From NCBI GenBank assembly GCA_026214975.1, contig JAOBSW010000853.1, positions 62,001 through 126,000 of the forward strand: a DNA stretch of 64,000 bases, read 5' to 3'. Within the stretch, counting starts at the first letter, position 1, and every line of letters begins with the position of its first letter. The notes beneath the pieces were generated by a model, which had not been told where the DNA came from, did no database searches, and saw only the letters and a program-made list of their open reading frames with translations. A program made the translations under genes and the position numbers. Source of the DNA: Gentiana macrophylla. Lineage: Eukaryota > Streptophyta > Magnoliopsida > Gentianales > Gentianaceae. This document shows positions 1 through 11,702 of this stretch, piece after piece.

Positions 1-181
1 TCATTTATCTCCTTTGCATGATAGGATTTAGCAGAAATTTTCTAATTGGATTGGGCAGCTGAAGTTAAGTTATGGAGATTACTTGTGAAGCTTGTTATGG
101 AATATTGATTTAGTTAGTTTATGTAAAGTAAATATGTTCTTGTGATTAGTGATTTGTTTCCGTGTATAGATTAAGAAGGAA

Positions 182-1037
182 ATGGAAAATGATACAAATG
201 ATATCAGCATTTTGGATGGGAATTTGCTTTTGCAGCCTCGAAAACGGCTTTTTCCTGGCATGAGAAGACAAAATTTAGAGATGAATCTGTCGAATACGTC
301 TTCTTTTGATAGTAATGGAAGTGAATTTGAAGCTAGACTGAACGATTTGGTTAAATCTTATTTAAGTAGCCCCACTAATATGTCAAATGAAGAGATTGTG
401 AAAGCTTCGAGATCAGCGGCGATAGAGAAATCGATGGTAGACAAGGCTGCAAGAGCTGTAGCAGAGGAGAAAGCTGCAAAAGCTGCTACAACAGTGGGCT
501 GTGGCTGCTGCACGGAGTGCGTTAGAATTGGTTGCATCTGTTAATGATGAAGATGATCATGATCAAGATAAGGACTCGAAAAAGAATAATATGCAGAAAC
601 AAGTAGCGATTCAGTCAATAAATTGTAAGCACAACAGAGTTTATAGCTGCTGAACGGATGAAGAATTGGCCCGTAAATTGCATCAAGTCATCAATAGTTC
701 TTCAAGAATTTCGAAGACCATTGAGTCTGGTGATCCCAAAAGCAAGAGGGCTCAAGTCAATGTAGGTACAGATGATGTAGATTGTGAAAGTTGTGTTACG
801 GAGAAACCAGCGATGGTAGATTTGAATGGAAATAAGAAACCTATTTCTCACCTTTTGAACAATGAGAGCAGAGAAGCAGAGAAGTCTCTCATGAAAGAAA
901 AGGTTGACAAAGACGATAATCAGAACGTCGATAAAAAGATGTTGCGGATTAAGCAGAAGATGCTGCCTCTAAGCATCTGCAATGTTAAGGATCTCGAATT
1001 AATTCCAACAACTCTAATACCTCGTATGCAGGATTAA
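182..1037 (+). pseudogene. broken copy of a plant-specific unknown protein gene (At3g20490-like)
   Basis: The ATG at 182 opens a 120-codon frame with a PRKRL motif near residue 20, a FEARLNDLVKSYLSSP segment and an alanine/lysine-rich helix (about residues 80-105). Near 495 the frame shifts by one base: the neighbouring frame continues the alanine-rich helix into an acidic DEDDHDQDKD stretch. A second shift near 640-665 returns to a frame reading TDEELARKLHQVINSS and a basic tail to 1037. The motif order resembles a plant family of unknown function that I associate from memory with Arabidopsis At3g20490. The usual C-terminal part is not visible after 1037. It may be a decayed or retro-copied gene, or an intact gene with indel errors. 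Function unknown. Confidence 0.5.
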
Positions 1038-2635
1038 TCGAGACCCAATAAACATTGGACCAATCTATCCAAAATAAACAAGACAGTAGAGAGAAAAATG
1101 TAGGCCATATACTTGTAACAATCAACACAAAAAAAACCCATGCACTCTCCAGTTGTTACTTTAGTAGTCTTACACAAGCAATGAAGAAGGAGATGGAACA
1201 CATAAAAAAGAAACAATCTTTATCATAAAAAGAAAGGAACTCACGGAGATGAAGTGACCAGGACTAATGGATAAAGAGAAATTACCGTAACGTAGATCCA
1301 CCGCTGCCGCCATCAGATCTACCGTCGTCGTCACCGTATATGCCGGTATCTCCCGACTCTACAAAAGAGGCAACTAAAAAGAAGCACAAAATGAATCTAT
1401 CAATTAAGAAATTGTCCAGGCCTTGAAAATCTATGGTTAACTAAGCTGTGTAAGTTAAAAAAAAAAAAGGAATATAAAGCTTTACCTCCATCCGTGTCTC
1501 TTCTCCTGCTTATTATTCAGAGGCAAAGTCCCACCATTTCATATTCGACCTTCAACAGTAGCAATAGGCAAGAAAATCAAAAGGAGAGAATCCGTTCGAA
1601 TCGAATTTAAATGACGATAATAAGCGTGGAGCGGTTTTACCTTTATTTGACGATGGTTGCAAATCATTGAGAATCGGGGCCTTAATGACTCGTATCAACA
1701 CCAAAACGTCAAAGACAATGGCAAAGACAGAGTCTTACTCATCAACACTTCTATAAACACAAAAAGGCACAAAATCAAAGCCGATTCGAATTCAAATCAT
1801 AGTAATAATTGATACGATATTAACAAAAAAATCGTATCGGTTGTTGCTACACGATTGACATGTTCTATGGCAAATTAGCAATATAAGACATACTTTTGAC
1901 ACCTTTGTCATCTTATGAAATAACAACAAACATTTCACATGTAATTAAATCATCTTATACCGCAATTATATGTAGTGGAATCCTCCAATGGCTGACCATA
2001 GCCCATCAATGAAATTCAGTAGAACTAAGAGTGTAACCTTGCTGTCCTTAATATTCTCCCCCATTTTTTCCTTCATTTTCTCCTTTGCTTCTGAGCCCTT
2101 TTCATCCTTCTTTGATAATTCCTCATCTTTTTTCCCTTGCTTCTTTTCCCTCTCCCCTGTTAGATCAAGGGAACAATCGACCTGCAGGAGTGAGGCAAAA
2201 TCAATTCAACAGGAAATTGAAGATATACTACAGTCCAAGTACTATGTAAGAGAGAAAAGATGGATGTATTTCTTAACTGAAAGAGCTGCTTCAAATCCAC
2301 TTACCTTCGTGAAGAACATGCAAGAAATCTAAAACCGAAGGATATCATTACGAGATTCTGATTCCAGAACTCAATAGATATGCTTGCGAAGTCGAGTCGA
2401 TTTGAAGAAAGTGGGACGGCGGTGCTACCGTATTCCGGCAATAGCACCGGCGGAGGGAGAGTTTTTAGGACAGAGAAGAGGCGTACGTAGGGTAGTAGAA
2501 TTATCTTCATATCTCAGGAAAGGATAACAGCTGTGCGAGACATTTGTCAGACATGCTGTACAAAAGCATGGGAACGGCAGCCACGTAGAAAGCCTAGATG
2601 ATGATCTGTTGCAGGAGAAAACGACGTCGTTTCTG

Positions 2636-2668
<33 letters not shown>

Positions 2669-4790
2669 GACAAAATTGTCGTTCCAATTTTCCGTCTTTA
2701 ATAAGTACTCCAATTTAAGATAAAGGTAAACCGTTGCAGGAAAGTCTTACCTTTTCTCATGCGAATTGCCTGCCGAAAATATAAACATTCTTTTGTTACT
2801 CAAACCAACTATCGGGAAAATTAAATGCAACATACACGCTAAACTCTAAGGTTTGAATCATCAACTCAATGCATTTTCAACTATCTGCAGATGAACTGCT
2901 ATAGTGCAAAAACACATACTCGGTCGGAGGAGGAGGAAGAAGAAGAAAAGAAAAACAGAATGACAAGAAATACCATATTGTTAAGGCGCTAGGCAAAGTC
3001 CACAAAGGGCTATTCCTATCAAACAAGTATTTAAATGTGCCTGGGTGAGCACCGTAAACTCCAACCACATCAAACCAATTGCAGACGACAACAACATACG
3101 CAGCATGTCCTAAGTAACCACCCAATGATATATCCATCCATTAAACTAGGCATACATGATCAAACGCAGATATGAGTATTAAGTAGCCAAAAAGTTTCCA
3201 TCATGCACACACACAACCCCCTTTGTGTACAACATCTTGCCAAGGCGACCGTAGACAACTATGCCAAAAAACAAACATGAAGAGACTTCATTTATAATCA
3301 CAACTTGTGGGATGATGCAATCATAGACAGAACATGTTTGACACTCAAAGATACATAATCTAACAGTCCTTAAAACATCACACAACCATTCTTGCCGGTT
3401 GCAGACATGAACTTCTTGTTTCTAGCAACAAGTTTTTATGGGCATATATATATATATATGTGCTTGGATAAAATGACAACGGCATCCCAACCTGAATATA
3501 TGAGCACAATTTTACATCCTATATGTTGCTCTCTAGGTTACATGCCAATCGTAAAATTTATCAAAACTGTGACTGATATGGCCTTGCACTATAGTTATTC
3601 TGATTTATTTCCTTTTCTACTTATTAACTTTAAAGTGAAATGAATCGAAATTGCTCAGAGATAACTCAAACAAGAGCCAAAAAGAAAACAGCCTTTTCCC
3701 TTTCATAGTCTAGTTGCAAGAAAGCATAGTTGAGCTATGTACACTTTGTTCAGAACATGCCCATCTTACACATTTCTTTAAGCAACAAAGTTAAAATCTT
3801 TCCTCAAAACACATTGAAAACAAAGTGAAAATGATCACCGAAAACAAAAGAAAAATTAGCAGAGATGATCCAAAATCTCAGCAGACAAGTAACCAAAATC
3901 CACTTTTTGCATCATCACTCGTAATACTACTTCAAAAGCTGAAGAAGAAGGCATTGGACATCGTATCTAAAATGTCAGCTTTTCCAAGGGTATAGCGGAA
4001 GAAATCTTTGAAAGAACAAATACAGATTCCAACTTAGCTTTGACCATGGGAAAAGTAAGACCTAATTTAGATTAGAACAAAGACAAACCTGCTATAGGAT
4101 ATGGTGGAAACATATCGAGTTCAATACCGATTTGTTTAAGGCTCGGATCTTATATTAAAAACAAAATGCAAAAAGAGAACACAGCCACCATGGCTGCAAA
4201 CCTAGAAGCAAAACCCATGAAATGACTTTACCATTCGAGGTTGCGTCGCCAAGTTGTTGAAACGGATGTTTCACACATATACTTAACAGAAGTCCTTTAT
4301 CATCACAGCCTCATGAAACACATGCTATATATTGACCCTGGTCGGTTAGTTTATAGCCAAACACGACAATTGTGCATAGCAATTCCCTTTCAACAGGGGC
4401 CGTTAGACTTGTTTCGAGTATGCAGAGAAACAGGAACACATATGCAATTGGTTAGTAGGAAGCCCAAGGAGGAAAAGCACGAAACTTCCAGGGCAGAAAT
4501 ACAGAAAATGGAGCGTGGAACCATTTCCCATTTCTAAATCACAACAACCTATACAATTAAGAGACGTTTAACTATTGATTAAAGATGAAAAGGCAACATA
4601 TAACTAAAAACCAGAACAATTATCCAAACGGAATACACAAGAATTCTGGGATGTACGTAGCTGATCACATGATGCAAATATGATATCCTCACACGTAGCG
4701 TAGCAGCATAAAACAGAACAAGTCCTTCAGACCATAATTAAGCGTCATAGGATTCACAATATCTTATTAAGGAACATCTACTACTACTAC
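1038..4790. other. gene-poor stretch without a supportable gene
   Basis: These 3.7 kb hold only short ORFs without recognisable motifs. There is a run of about 30 A at 2637-2667 next to an AACGACGTCGTTT palindrome, and a short TA run near 3446. Small coding-like fragments on the minus strand (about 1270-1360, next to a possible GTAATT donor) could be exons of an unrecognised spliced gene, but I cannot assemble them. The part near 4790 probably includes the 3' flank of the minus-strand LEA-2 gene. Confidence 0.4.
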
Positions 4791-4791
4791 A

Positions 4792-5475
4792 CTACACATA
4801 AGAACACGTAAAAGGATCTCCTACCATTGATGCACAAGACGAGTTAGATGATGCTGAAAGAGCAACCTTTACATCTCCACAGACAACATCACCACCGTAA
4901 TCAGCTCGAAAGGGAATATATGAGAACCAAAAATGGCCATGAATCTTCAAGTCGAAAATCATTGTTCCATTGGTCAGATGTAGGTCGTCATTTGGATCCA
5001 GAAGAGAAGCATCTGCTAACACACTTGCTGATGTCTGATTAATGGGATCAAGACAAGTCTGAGTAAGGGCCTTCTTTGTCAACAACTTGTTGTTTTGATG
5101 GTAGGAAGAGAAGATAGAAACCTCAAATGGATCGATGCATAAATCTGAGTAGTTGTTGGTATTTGTGATGTCCAACTTGAGATCCCAAATCACAAGGTTG
5201 TTGTTGGATTTGGAAGTAGTGTTCGTAGTACAAAAAATTAAGGAATCCAACCGGATTTCTGGCTTATATGATGTAAAATGCTTCTTTTCAGTTATGATTG
5301 GATATACAATCCAAATGCCAATAGCTGCTAAAAAGGCGATCAAAATAGCTGTTCCGACAAAGTCCATACAAAGGACTCCTACGCTGCGTTTTGTAGGACC
5401 GTATACGTTTCCCAGCACCGGGATTTTCAACTCCTCCGACGACGACGAATTCATCTTCTTCTTCTTCCACACCAA
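4792..5475 (-). CDS. NHL/LEA-2 family membrane protein (NDR1/HIN1-like)
   Basis: An intact single-exon frame of 227 codons. A shorter start at the second Met (5454, MNSSSSEELK) gives 220 residues and is equally plausible. Layout: a short polar N-terminus, one hydrophobic segment at about residues 36-60 (VGTAILIAFLAAIGIWIVYP), then a beta-rich domain with several N-glycosylation sequons (NTT, NQT, NGT, NSS) and a C-terminal VVCGDVKVALS segment. This is the NHL/LEA-2 layout: a type II membrane anchor and an extracytoplasmic LEA-2 domain. Family members act at the plasma membrane in defence and stress signalling; the ligand here is unknown. No frameshift. It is one of the best-preserved host genes in the window. 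Confidence 0.8.
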   Translation of the reverse strand: MVWKKKKMNSSSSEELKIPVLGNVYGPTKRSVGVLCMDFVGTAILIAFLAAIGIWIVYPIITEKKHFTSYKPEIRLDSLIFCTTNTTSKSNNNLVIWDLKLDITNTNNYSDLCIDPFEVSIFSSYHQNNKLLTKKALTQTCLDPINQTSASVLADASLLDPNDDLHLTNGTMIFDLKIHGHFWFSYIPFRADYGGDVVCGDVKVALSASSNSSCASMVGDPFTCSYV

Positions 5476-6180
5476 TTCCTCATATATGGTACTGACGATA
5501 CGATATATGATCTCTCCACGTGGATTGTTTGAGTGGTCCAGCTGGAATGGGGGAGAATCCAGGTGTATTATACACGTCGAGTCGATTGCAAGTTATCCCG
5601 ACAGCTCTGACAGCCCTCAGATCTCATGTTCTGGGCAAAGGGTTCTACCTCGAGGTTCGCATGTCGATTCGAGATTAGTTGACGCGTTGGTCCGATATCC
5701 GAAGATTAACTTGGAACGGAAGCAAGGGTTATATTTGTCAATCGACCAAACGCGCCTTAATTTAGAAAGTGAAGGAAGACTTGTCTTTTATAAATACTCT
5801 CTATCCAGAACTACGGGGCGATTCGCGGACTTTCACCGAGCGAGGATCGTGAAAGAATCAAGATACGTTCTTGACTCGGTAATTAAATCTAAAAGTATCA
5901 CCTTTCCGTTCAAAGACATCATCTTCCCTACATTGCATGTTCTATCTGATTCAACCTTAGATAATAAGAGGCCTTGACACATCACTGGTGCGTTATTCTG
6001 CATCGTCAGGTACGAATCTTATACGCTATGAAAAATAATAATAATAATAATAATTCTAATAATGATAATAATAATAGTTATTGCTGCGGATGTACAGGTG
6101 AGGGAGAACTGAGATATATATTTGGGGTGAACTAGACTTCACGTCATATATCCTATCCTAAATTCCTAATACTAAAATAC
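5476..6180. other. upstream region of the LEA-2 gene, with an AAT microsatellite
   Basis: Non-coding on inspection. Open frames on the plus strand here run antisense to the LEA-2 gene and then through its upstream region. An (AAT)n/(AATA)n tract lies at about 6031-6078. Confidence 0.5.
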
Positions 6181-6181
6181 T

Positions 6182-6312
6182 ACCCCGTCCCACTTATTTT
6201 TATATAGAGATAAAGTAAAAGTCTTTTTTGTGCACAAAATGAATAAATAGGACACACATATTTTTTTTAGCAAAAAGACAAACAATTTTGAGACAGACAA
6301 AATTACTTTTTT
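6182..6312. repeat. possible MITE arm
   Basis: The sequence CCCCGTCCCACTTATTTTTA resembles the CTCCCTCCGTCCC ends of common plant MITEs. A matching opposite arm was not found, so this is at most a fragment. Confidence 0.25.
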
Positions 6313-6397
6313 TATGAGGCAGAGTAGCTTCGGTGGTATTATTTGCATATATGATATATTTATTGTAAATTTCTTATATTTTTTTTTTTTTGAATTT

Positions 6398-6682
6398 CAA
6401 ATACTAACTTTTGATTCTAACTCCGATCATCGAAATTTTTCACCAAAATTCATGTTTTTTTTTGCTCTTCAATTTGAGCCTAAATACGATACCCTTCCGA
6501 GCGCATATTTTGAAAGGCGAAAAAATATTTTTATTAACCTGAGCGCTTTTTCTTATAAACGACCAGTAACTTTTGATTTAACACCGATCATCAAAATTGT
6601 TTCACCAAAGCTCATATTTTTTATCTTCATTTTGAGACCGCGTTTGATACCTTTACGATGTAGTATTTGAAAGCCGAATTTA
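6398..6682. repeat. diverged tandem duplication, period about 162 bp
   Basis: Two copies begin with TAACTTTTGATT at 6405 and 6567. Both continue through a CACCGATCATC-like or TCCGATCATCG-like segment, a TTTCACCAAA segment, a polypyrimidine stretch and a TTTGAAAG(G/C)CG end. The copies are clearly diverged. No coding function is apparent. Confidence 0.6.
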
Positions 6683-6702
6683 ATCGCAGCGTTACACCAA
6701 CA

Positions 6703-6790
6703 CATGATGTCGATGTCGATATCAGACGTATCGATATCGATATCGTAGTAGTATCGATGATCGGTAGTATCGATGTCGATGTCGAGTTAT
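6703..6790. repeat. GATGTC/GATATC low-complexity tract
   Basis: Dense irregular repeats of ATCGATGTCGAT, GATATC and GTAGTATCGATG units. A second tract of the same composition lies 800 bp away at 7503-7563. Confidence 0.7.
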
Positions 6791-7502
6791 ACAAGAATAT
6801 GCAGGAGAACATTCCACCGGACTTTTAACAAACTCGCAGATTAATAGCAAGTACAACAAACTATAGATTTAAGACAATATGTACATCGATTAACAACATG
6901 AAAAATAATGAAAAAGGATTTACGCTTGTTTAGTCTCTATTTACCATCATCAAAGCTATTTAATCACATGAATTCTTTGTAAGGTCTTTATCCAGAGATA
7001 AAGATCATTCTCCAAATGCAAAATCCAGATACACTAACACACCGTGTTAAATTGGTTTATATGATACAATTTAGAAGAGATAGAATCATTAACAGATAAC
7101 TTGATTAAGGTGTGGTGTTTATAACATGCAGGTTCATTAGTTAATCACTTGAATTAAGCCTAAAAAGTACATCGGACTAAAAGGTAATACATAGAAGATC
7201 AGTACAACAGACTATAGTTTAGTACAATAGGTACATCAGACTAAATGGTAATACATAGAAGATCAATACAAGTCTGAAACAGTCTGAACTATCAGCCAAA
7301 TTATAAGAAGGATATTATAGTTCAAAGAACTAAATTATCATGCCCGAATTCACAAAGTGTTGAATTACAAGTTCGATAAGCTTTATGAACTAGCCTATCT
7401 ATTACATGATGATACAATGTAGATAAAAAACTTCAAAGACGCCTAGGCACATAGTAAGCCTTTGAACTAGGCCTATCTATTGCATTAAGGCACACGATAT
7501 CG

Positions 7503-7563
7503 CATGTCAATGATGTCGACATCGATGTCGATCGTCGATGTCGATGATATCGATGTCGATGTC
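7503..7563. repeat. second GATGTC/GATATC low-complexity tract
   Basis: Imperfect CGATGTCGATGATATCGATG units, like the tract at 6703-6790. It forms the Ser/Thr/Ile/Asp-rich 3' end of a minus-strand open frame (7485-7817), which argues that this frame end is not ordinary protein. Confidence 0.7.
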
Positions 7564-7565
7564 GT

Positions 7566-7817
7566 GCTCAGGCTCAAAAGGACTCTCCATTCGGTTTTTG
7601 TTGCAAGGTCTATGCCCCCAAATCTAACAACGCCAATAGCATAAGTAGAACCAACATGAAGCATATTAGCCCAAAAATCAAAATCTTGCTTATAACCACT
7701 AATCTTGAGCGAATGACGACCCATACGGTATAAGGATCTACCCCTTTGGATCGAATATAAGCATCGACATCTTTCCGAACAAAAATGCAATATCAAGATT
7801 GGAAACAAGAATGACAT
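7566..7817 (-). other. unrecognised open frame, possible exon remnant
   Basis: A 110-codon minus-strand frame (7485-7817) whose first 75 codons have normal composition, with FDFWANMLHVGSTYAIGVV and FGGIDLATKTEWR segments. It then runs into the GATGTC repeat. I do not recognise a family. It could be an exon of a transposon-derived or host gene; nothing around it confirms either. 7818-8278 shows no gene. Confidence 0.2.
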
Positions 7818-8278
7818 GTGAAGTAGTCATTTCATACTTTTTCTGTATTTACAAACTCATTACTCCTCAATCCGTGGCTTGGATGAATCGATGATTAAAC
7901 TAACCTTTTTGCCTCATTTTCACGACCAAATAATCTCAAAGATACCAACAACCGGAAGCACCAATGCTTCATGACTACCAATTCTATGTTTGGTTCAAAT
8001 GGCTTTCGTCGAACACGTGTCGGGTATCTCCCAAATGTTCAAGTTTCAACGAACACATGACTACCAATTCTTATTCCTCGATTGATAGATAACCAACTTG
8101 GCGTAATTGTATGCATACTCACATGGTAAAAGGAGAAGAGAGAGCAGCGACTTTTTTTGGGATTAATTTCACTTGCTTCCGAATAAAAAGATCATATATC
8201 CATATATATAGCATACCGCTTGAAAATGGTGCTAGTTCACGATCCATGAGTCCAATTAAAAGCATCTTGTGAAAACAA

Positions 8279-8500
8279 CTAACTACAATTTCCAGTATCC
8301 GGAGGAAAGATAGTAAAAGGAACAAGAGAACGGAGGAAAGTAAAAAAAAAAAAAAAACTGTTTACAGAGACGGATGATCTAAAAATGGAGGACCACATCA
8401 TCCACCAGTTTAGAGAAACATTCATTTGCGGCTCATTATCATCGATTTCGATGGTAAACTCGTCGTCGATGGGGCGAGGGGTTTGAAGATTGGATTCCAT
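8279..8500 (-). CDS. hypothetical minus-strand first exon
   Basis: From the ATG at 8500 the frame starts MESNLQTPRPIDDEFTIEID and reads through an acidic, normally composed stretch. It then reaches CCGTCTCTGTAAAC (possible GT donor near 8364), after which a poly-T tract follows. This looks like a small first exon of an unrecognised gene, with the downstream exons undetermined. The upstream 260 bp has no other feature. Low confidence. Confidence 0.25.
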   Translation of the reverse strand: MESNLQTPRPIDDEFTIEIDDNEPQMNVSLNWWMMWSSIFRSSVSVNSFFFFFTFLRSLVPFTIFPPDTGNCS

Positions 8501-8879
8501 TCGATGGGGCAGAGTTTTGTTGTTTTCAAATGTGTTTTTCTCGTGTTGTGAATTTCTTTGGGCACAAACAGCGTGTTGGAAGATGGGTAATTTAGTCCGA
8601 CTGAAATTATTTGTCCTTATTGCAACTAAAAAATTGAAACTGTATTAACACTTAATTAAGGGGATAAAAGTGGACTATAAACTAATTTTTCCTTTTTTAT
8701 ATTAAAATACAATTGTATTATCATCAAAGCAGGGGATATGTAACTAAACAGATCAGTAAGAAAACGTTTGATTTAAAAAACCCGGCTCCGGCAATCCCCC
8801 CCTTTCATGCCGAAACCCTCGTGATATGTCAATCCCAAAAACATGGTGGTGATGTATGGAAATTGACGAGGTTGGAGAT

Positions 8880-9205
8880 CGTCTATTGATTAATCCGGAC
8901 TGTTTTTCTTTAGTGACAATAACTCAAGAACAATTGAATGAAAGAGAAGGTGTTTATGATGATTTTTAGACTGAGCTTGAGAGTTATTTCTCTCAAGTTG
9001 CCTACGTATCCAATGACGGTATTGGAATCAAGTCTCTCTTAGTTTCTTAGGGTTGTTTATATAGGGGATGACCCATCCCTTTCCTTGTTCTACAAGGATT
9101 CGTATTCTTAGTCCCTAAGGATAATCACCCGTGGATCCCTATAATTTAGGGATAATTATGGGCGTGTTTAAATGACAGGATCAATGGTTTTCTATGTTCG
9201 GCTTC
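8880..9205 (-). mobile_element. LTR fragment of a Tat-type gypsy element (minus)
   Basis: Read on the minus strand, this has CTATATAAACAACCCTAAG, then TTGATTCCAAT, then TTGGATACGTAGGCAACTTG and a CTCAAGCTCAGTCT segment. The same series occurs in the 5' LTR of the large gypsy element at about 38730-38830, so the two are the same or a sister family in opposite orientation. The TATA-like CTATATAA marks the promoter part of the LTR. Boundaries are approximate. Confidence 0.6.
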
Positions 9206-9221
9206 CTTCGTCTCATATAGA

Positions 9222-9780
9222 TCGTCTATGGTTTTCTTTGGGCGACCTACTGACTTGAACTCAATAGTGAACTTGTATTTAAGGTCTTTTCAAGAGAGAA
9301 TTGACCTAGGGGGCAAGTTGCGGATCCATGTCGCCGCCCTGTTTTGCATGGCACCGACAAGAGCAATGCACCAAGATGATTTGTTTCTTATAGCCAAGGT
9401 GATTCTGCTCTGAAATGCCGAGAACCAGTCATATGGGCAGGTTGTTCCATGATAATCCTGGAATGTGGGATGGTGGATGCCCCATTCTGGTGCTGAATTC
9501 AAGATATTCTCAGCGATGACGCTGGTTCCCTAGGTTGGTCTGTCCTCTTTGTCAACTCTTGACCTCTGCATGTTGTCAAGCTGTCTCTGCATCCTTTCAA
9601 CTTTATTTTTTAATGAAGGCGCGGCGGCGTGTCTCGAGATATTTTTTGATCTCGCTGCCCTTTCTGGCCGGAAATGAGATTCGCCCTGGTGCTCCCCTAA
9701 TCTTTCTCGGATGTTATGGTGGGCAGCTCGATGAGATAATTATCATTCTGCTCGCCCTCAGGAGATGATTCCCGCAATTA
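9222..9780 (-). pseudogene. gypsy gag remnant (minus)
   Basis: The minus-strand frame at 9290-9502 reads PYDWFSAFQSRITLAIR, then WCIALVGAMQNRAATWIRN and LPPRSILSW-type residues. This is the classic plant Ty3/gypsy retrotransposon gag core (YDGT-DP-H-F then A--WF--LPPRSI). Upstream (higher coordinates, to about 9780) other frames look like a gag N-terminus with an Arg-rich REIKKYLETRRR-like segment, interrupted by stops. No protease or pol follows: the frame runs straight into the LTR fragment at 8880-9205, so this is an internally deleted element. Confidence 0.6.
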
Positions 9781-10012
9781 TCAAGCTACGTTCCAGCTAC
9801 CCCTTGGCCTTCTCGTTGAGATAATTACATGCATCGTCTCGTGGGGTGAATTATCATTCTGCTCACCCTGATTGCATGCACCCTCCGTCACAACAGCAAT
9901 CCTGAGTGGATTATGATGTGTCTTCTTGCCAAGGGTTGCTGGCACCAAGATTTGCTCCTAGCCGTGTTGATGTGATGAGAGGCTTCTAAAACATGCAAGA
10001 TGGAAATGCAGG

Positions 10013-10433
10013 ACTGGAAAAGTGCAAACTTGAAGAACCTGGCAAAGCTGTTGAAGATTCCGGCGAGAAGGTGCCAGAAATCCAATGAGATTGGCTACAA
10101 GTCATGCGCAAACTCAAAGGATTTTATAACCAACTTTCTGGACTTGCATTCAAGCCCGATGAACTTGTTGAAGATGATGGAAGATTTGACAAGTCTTTGA
10201 CGAAAATTCAGGGAGATATGGCGATAGCTCAAGCGCAATCTCAAAGATCATGTGCTAGACTTGCGAAGCTTACAGCTAACCTGAAAAATGGCGTCAAGCT
10301 CTTGAGAAATGGCCAAAATTTTGGAGATTCCAGGCCCCTGCACTTGCCGGAAAACCAATGTCGGGTGGTTTTCCATTGCCAGAGCCGCCACAAAAATGAT
10401 TTCTGGGCGGCGCTTTTGGCCGGAAAAAGCTAA
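10013..10433 (+). other. unrecognised coding-like fragment
   Basis: The frame 10104-10433 opens with MRKLKGFYNQLSGLAFKPDE and continues with a helical, charged segment. The same frame upstream of a TGA (about 10085) reads GKAVEDSGEKVPEIQ, which also looks coding. No family recognised. It lies between retrotransposon debris, so a retroelement or captured origin is possible. The rest of 9780-11340 shows only short ORFs and a (TA)n tract. Confidence 0.2.
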
Positions 10434-11147
10434 ATAGCATGATTTTCCCGGTAACGGAGCCAACTAATAAAATCGAAATTATCATGGTGGTGTTAACGGT
10501 GTTTTAAGGTGGATATCTGGTTGTTTACGAGAGATTGTGCTGGTGGTGCACTATGGCGATTCAAGAAATATGAAGGGTGTTTGAAGAACAAGGTAGTGGG
10601 CTCGAAGCTCAACGAATTAGCGACGTATGTCTTCTTTGTATATATTTCAATATGCCAAATGATTTACAAGGTGCCACTATTTATAAGCGGATCGCTAATG
10701 ACGATTAAGTTAATTACGACAAGACATAATGAAGTATGATATGACATAATTAATCTGAACAACTATATAGGTGGTTTCGCGTGGGCGGGCCCAACACTTA
10801 GCCATTTCTTTGAGTCGTCTTATAGTTGTCATGTTTGAATCATGTTCGCCTAGTCGAGTAGGCTTAGGTCCGGTGGTGGACTTGTGAGTGGGGCGGATTG
10901 GCGGCCCCAATGCTTTAGATCGCGCGCGTGCGTGGCGGATTGAAGGCACCTGCCGGCATTACCCGTCGCTTAGCTGCGATGTGGATCACAAGGATCTTTG
11001 GCGGGTTGGATTGTGCGGGCGGGTCCGGCTTACGATAATCGCGGACCCATCGGGCGAGGTCCTATCCTTTATTAGGCCCACATCTGATTTCGAGGTTGAT
11101 CCGCAAGTTCTTTTACAAGTTTGGCGTATCAGGTTAAATTCGCTTTC

Positions 11148-11172
11148 ATATATATATATATATATATATATG
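11148..11172. repeat. (TA)n microsatellite
   Basis: A short uninterrupted TA run with flanking AT-rich sequence. Confidence 0.85.
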
Positions 11173-11344
11173 GATAATTTTAATTTAATTTAAAAATGTA
11201 GCTATTTTTATTCATCTTATTATATGGGTTCTAGACTTCTATATCTATTACAACTCAATCTATATTTTGTTTTGAGTGGAACTCAATCTAATATTAATGA
11301 TATAAATATTGCTTTATTTTTCATTTAAAAGAAATATATACTTT

Positions 11345-11702
11345 AAAGGCTTTTGACCGTGTAGAGTGGGCCTATTTATAGGGTGTGATGGGCGAGAATG
11401 GGTTTCCGGGTGGCTTTATGGATTTGTAATGCGAAGGTGTGTTACGACGGTCTCTCATGAATTTTCTTTGAATGGTAGGCCTAGCCAGGTTGTCATCCTC
11501 ACTAGAGGAATTCAACAAGGGGACCCTCTCTCCCCTTTTCTCTTTATCATTTGTGCGGAGGGGTTGACTACTTTGATCAACAGTTACTGTGCTCGGGGTA
11601 TGCTTTGCGGTATTTCCTTTGGAGGCGGGGAGGTGTCGGTGTCCCATCTACTCTTTGTGGACGATAGTATGCTTTTTTCGAATTACTTGACGGGGCGGCG
11701 GA
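11345..11702 (+). pseudogene. LINE (L1-type) reverse transcriptase fragment
   Basis: Around 11345 one frame reads KAFDRVEWAYL and GVMGENGFP. The frame from 11366 reads VTTVSHEFSLNGRPS, then TRGIQQGDPLSPFLFIICAE, then VSHLLFVDDSMLF. These are the conserved RT blocks of plant L1 elements: R-GLRQGDPLSP and the catalytic F-ADD, here FVDDS. The blocks lie in two frames and there is no endonuclease upstream. It is a dead 5'- and 3'-truncated fragment. Confidence 0.85.

Noticed and set aside
5153..5977. A 274-codon plus-strand open frame
   Set aside because: Its first third is antisense to the LEA-2 gene and the rest lies in that gene's upstream region. No motif was found.
6314..6670. A 118-codon plus-strand frame
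   Set aside because: Phe/Ile-rich translation of T-rich DNA, across a diverged non-coding duplication.
10888..11193. A 101-codon frame in the GC-richer stretch
   Set aside because: No recognisable motif. It ends in the (TA)n tract and neighbours are repeat debris.
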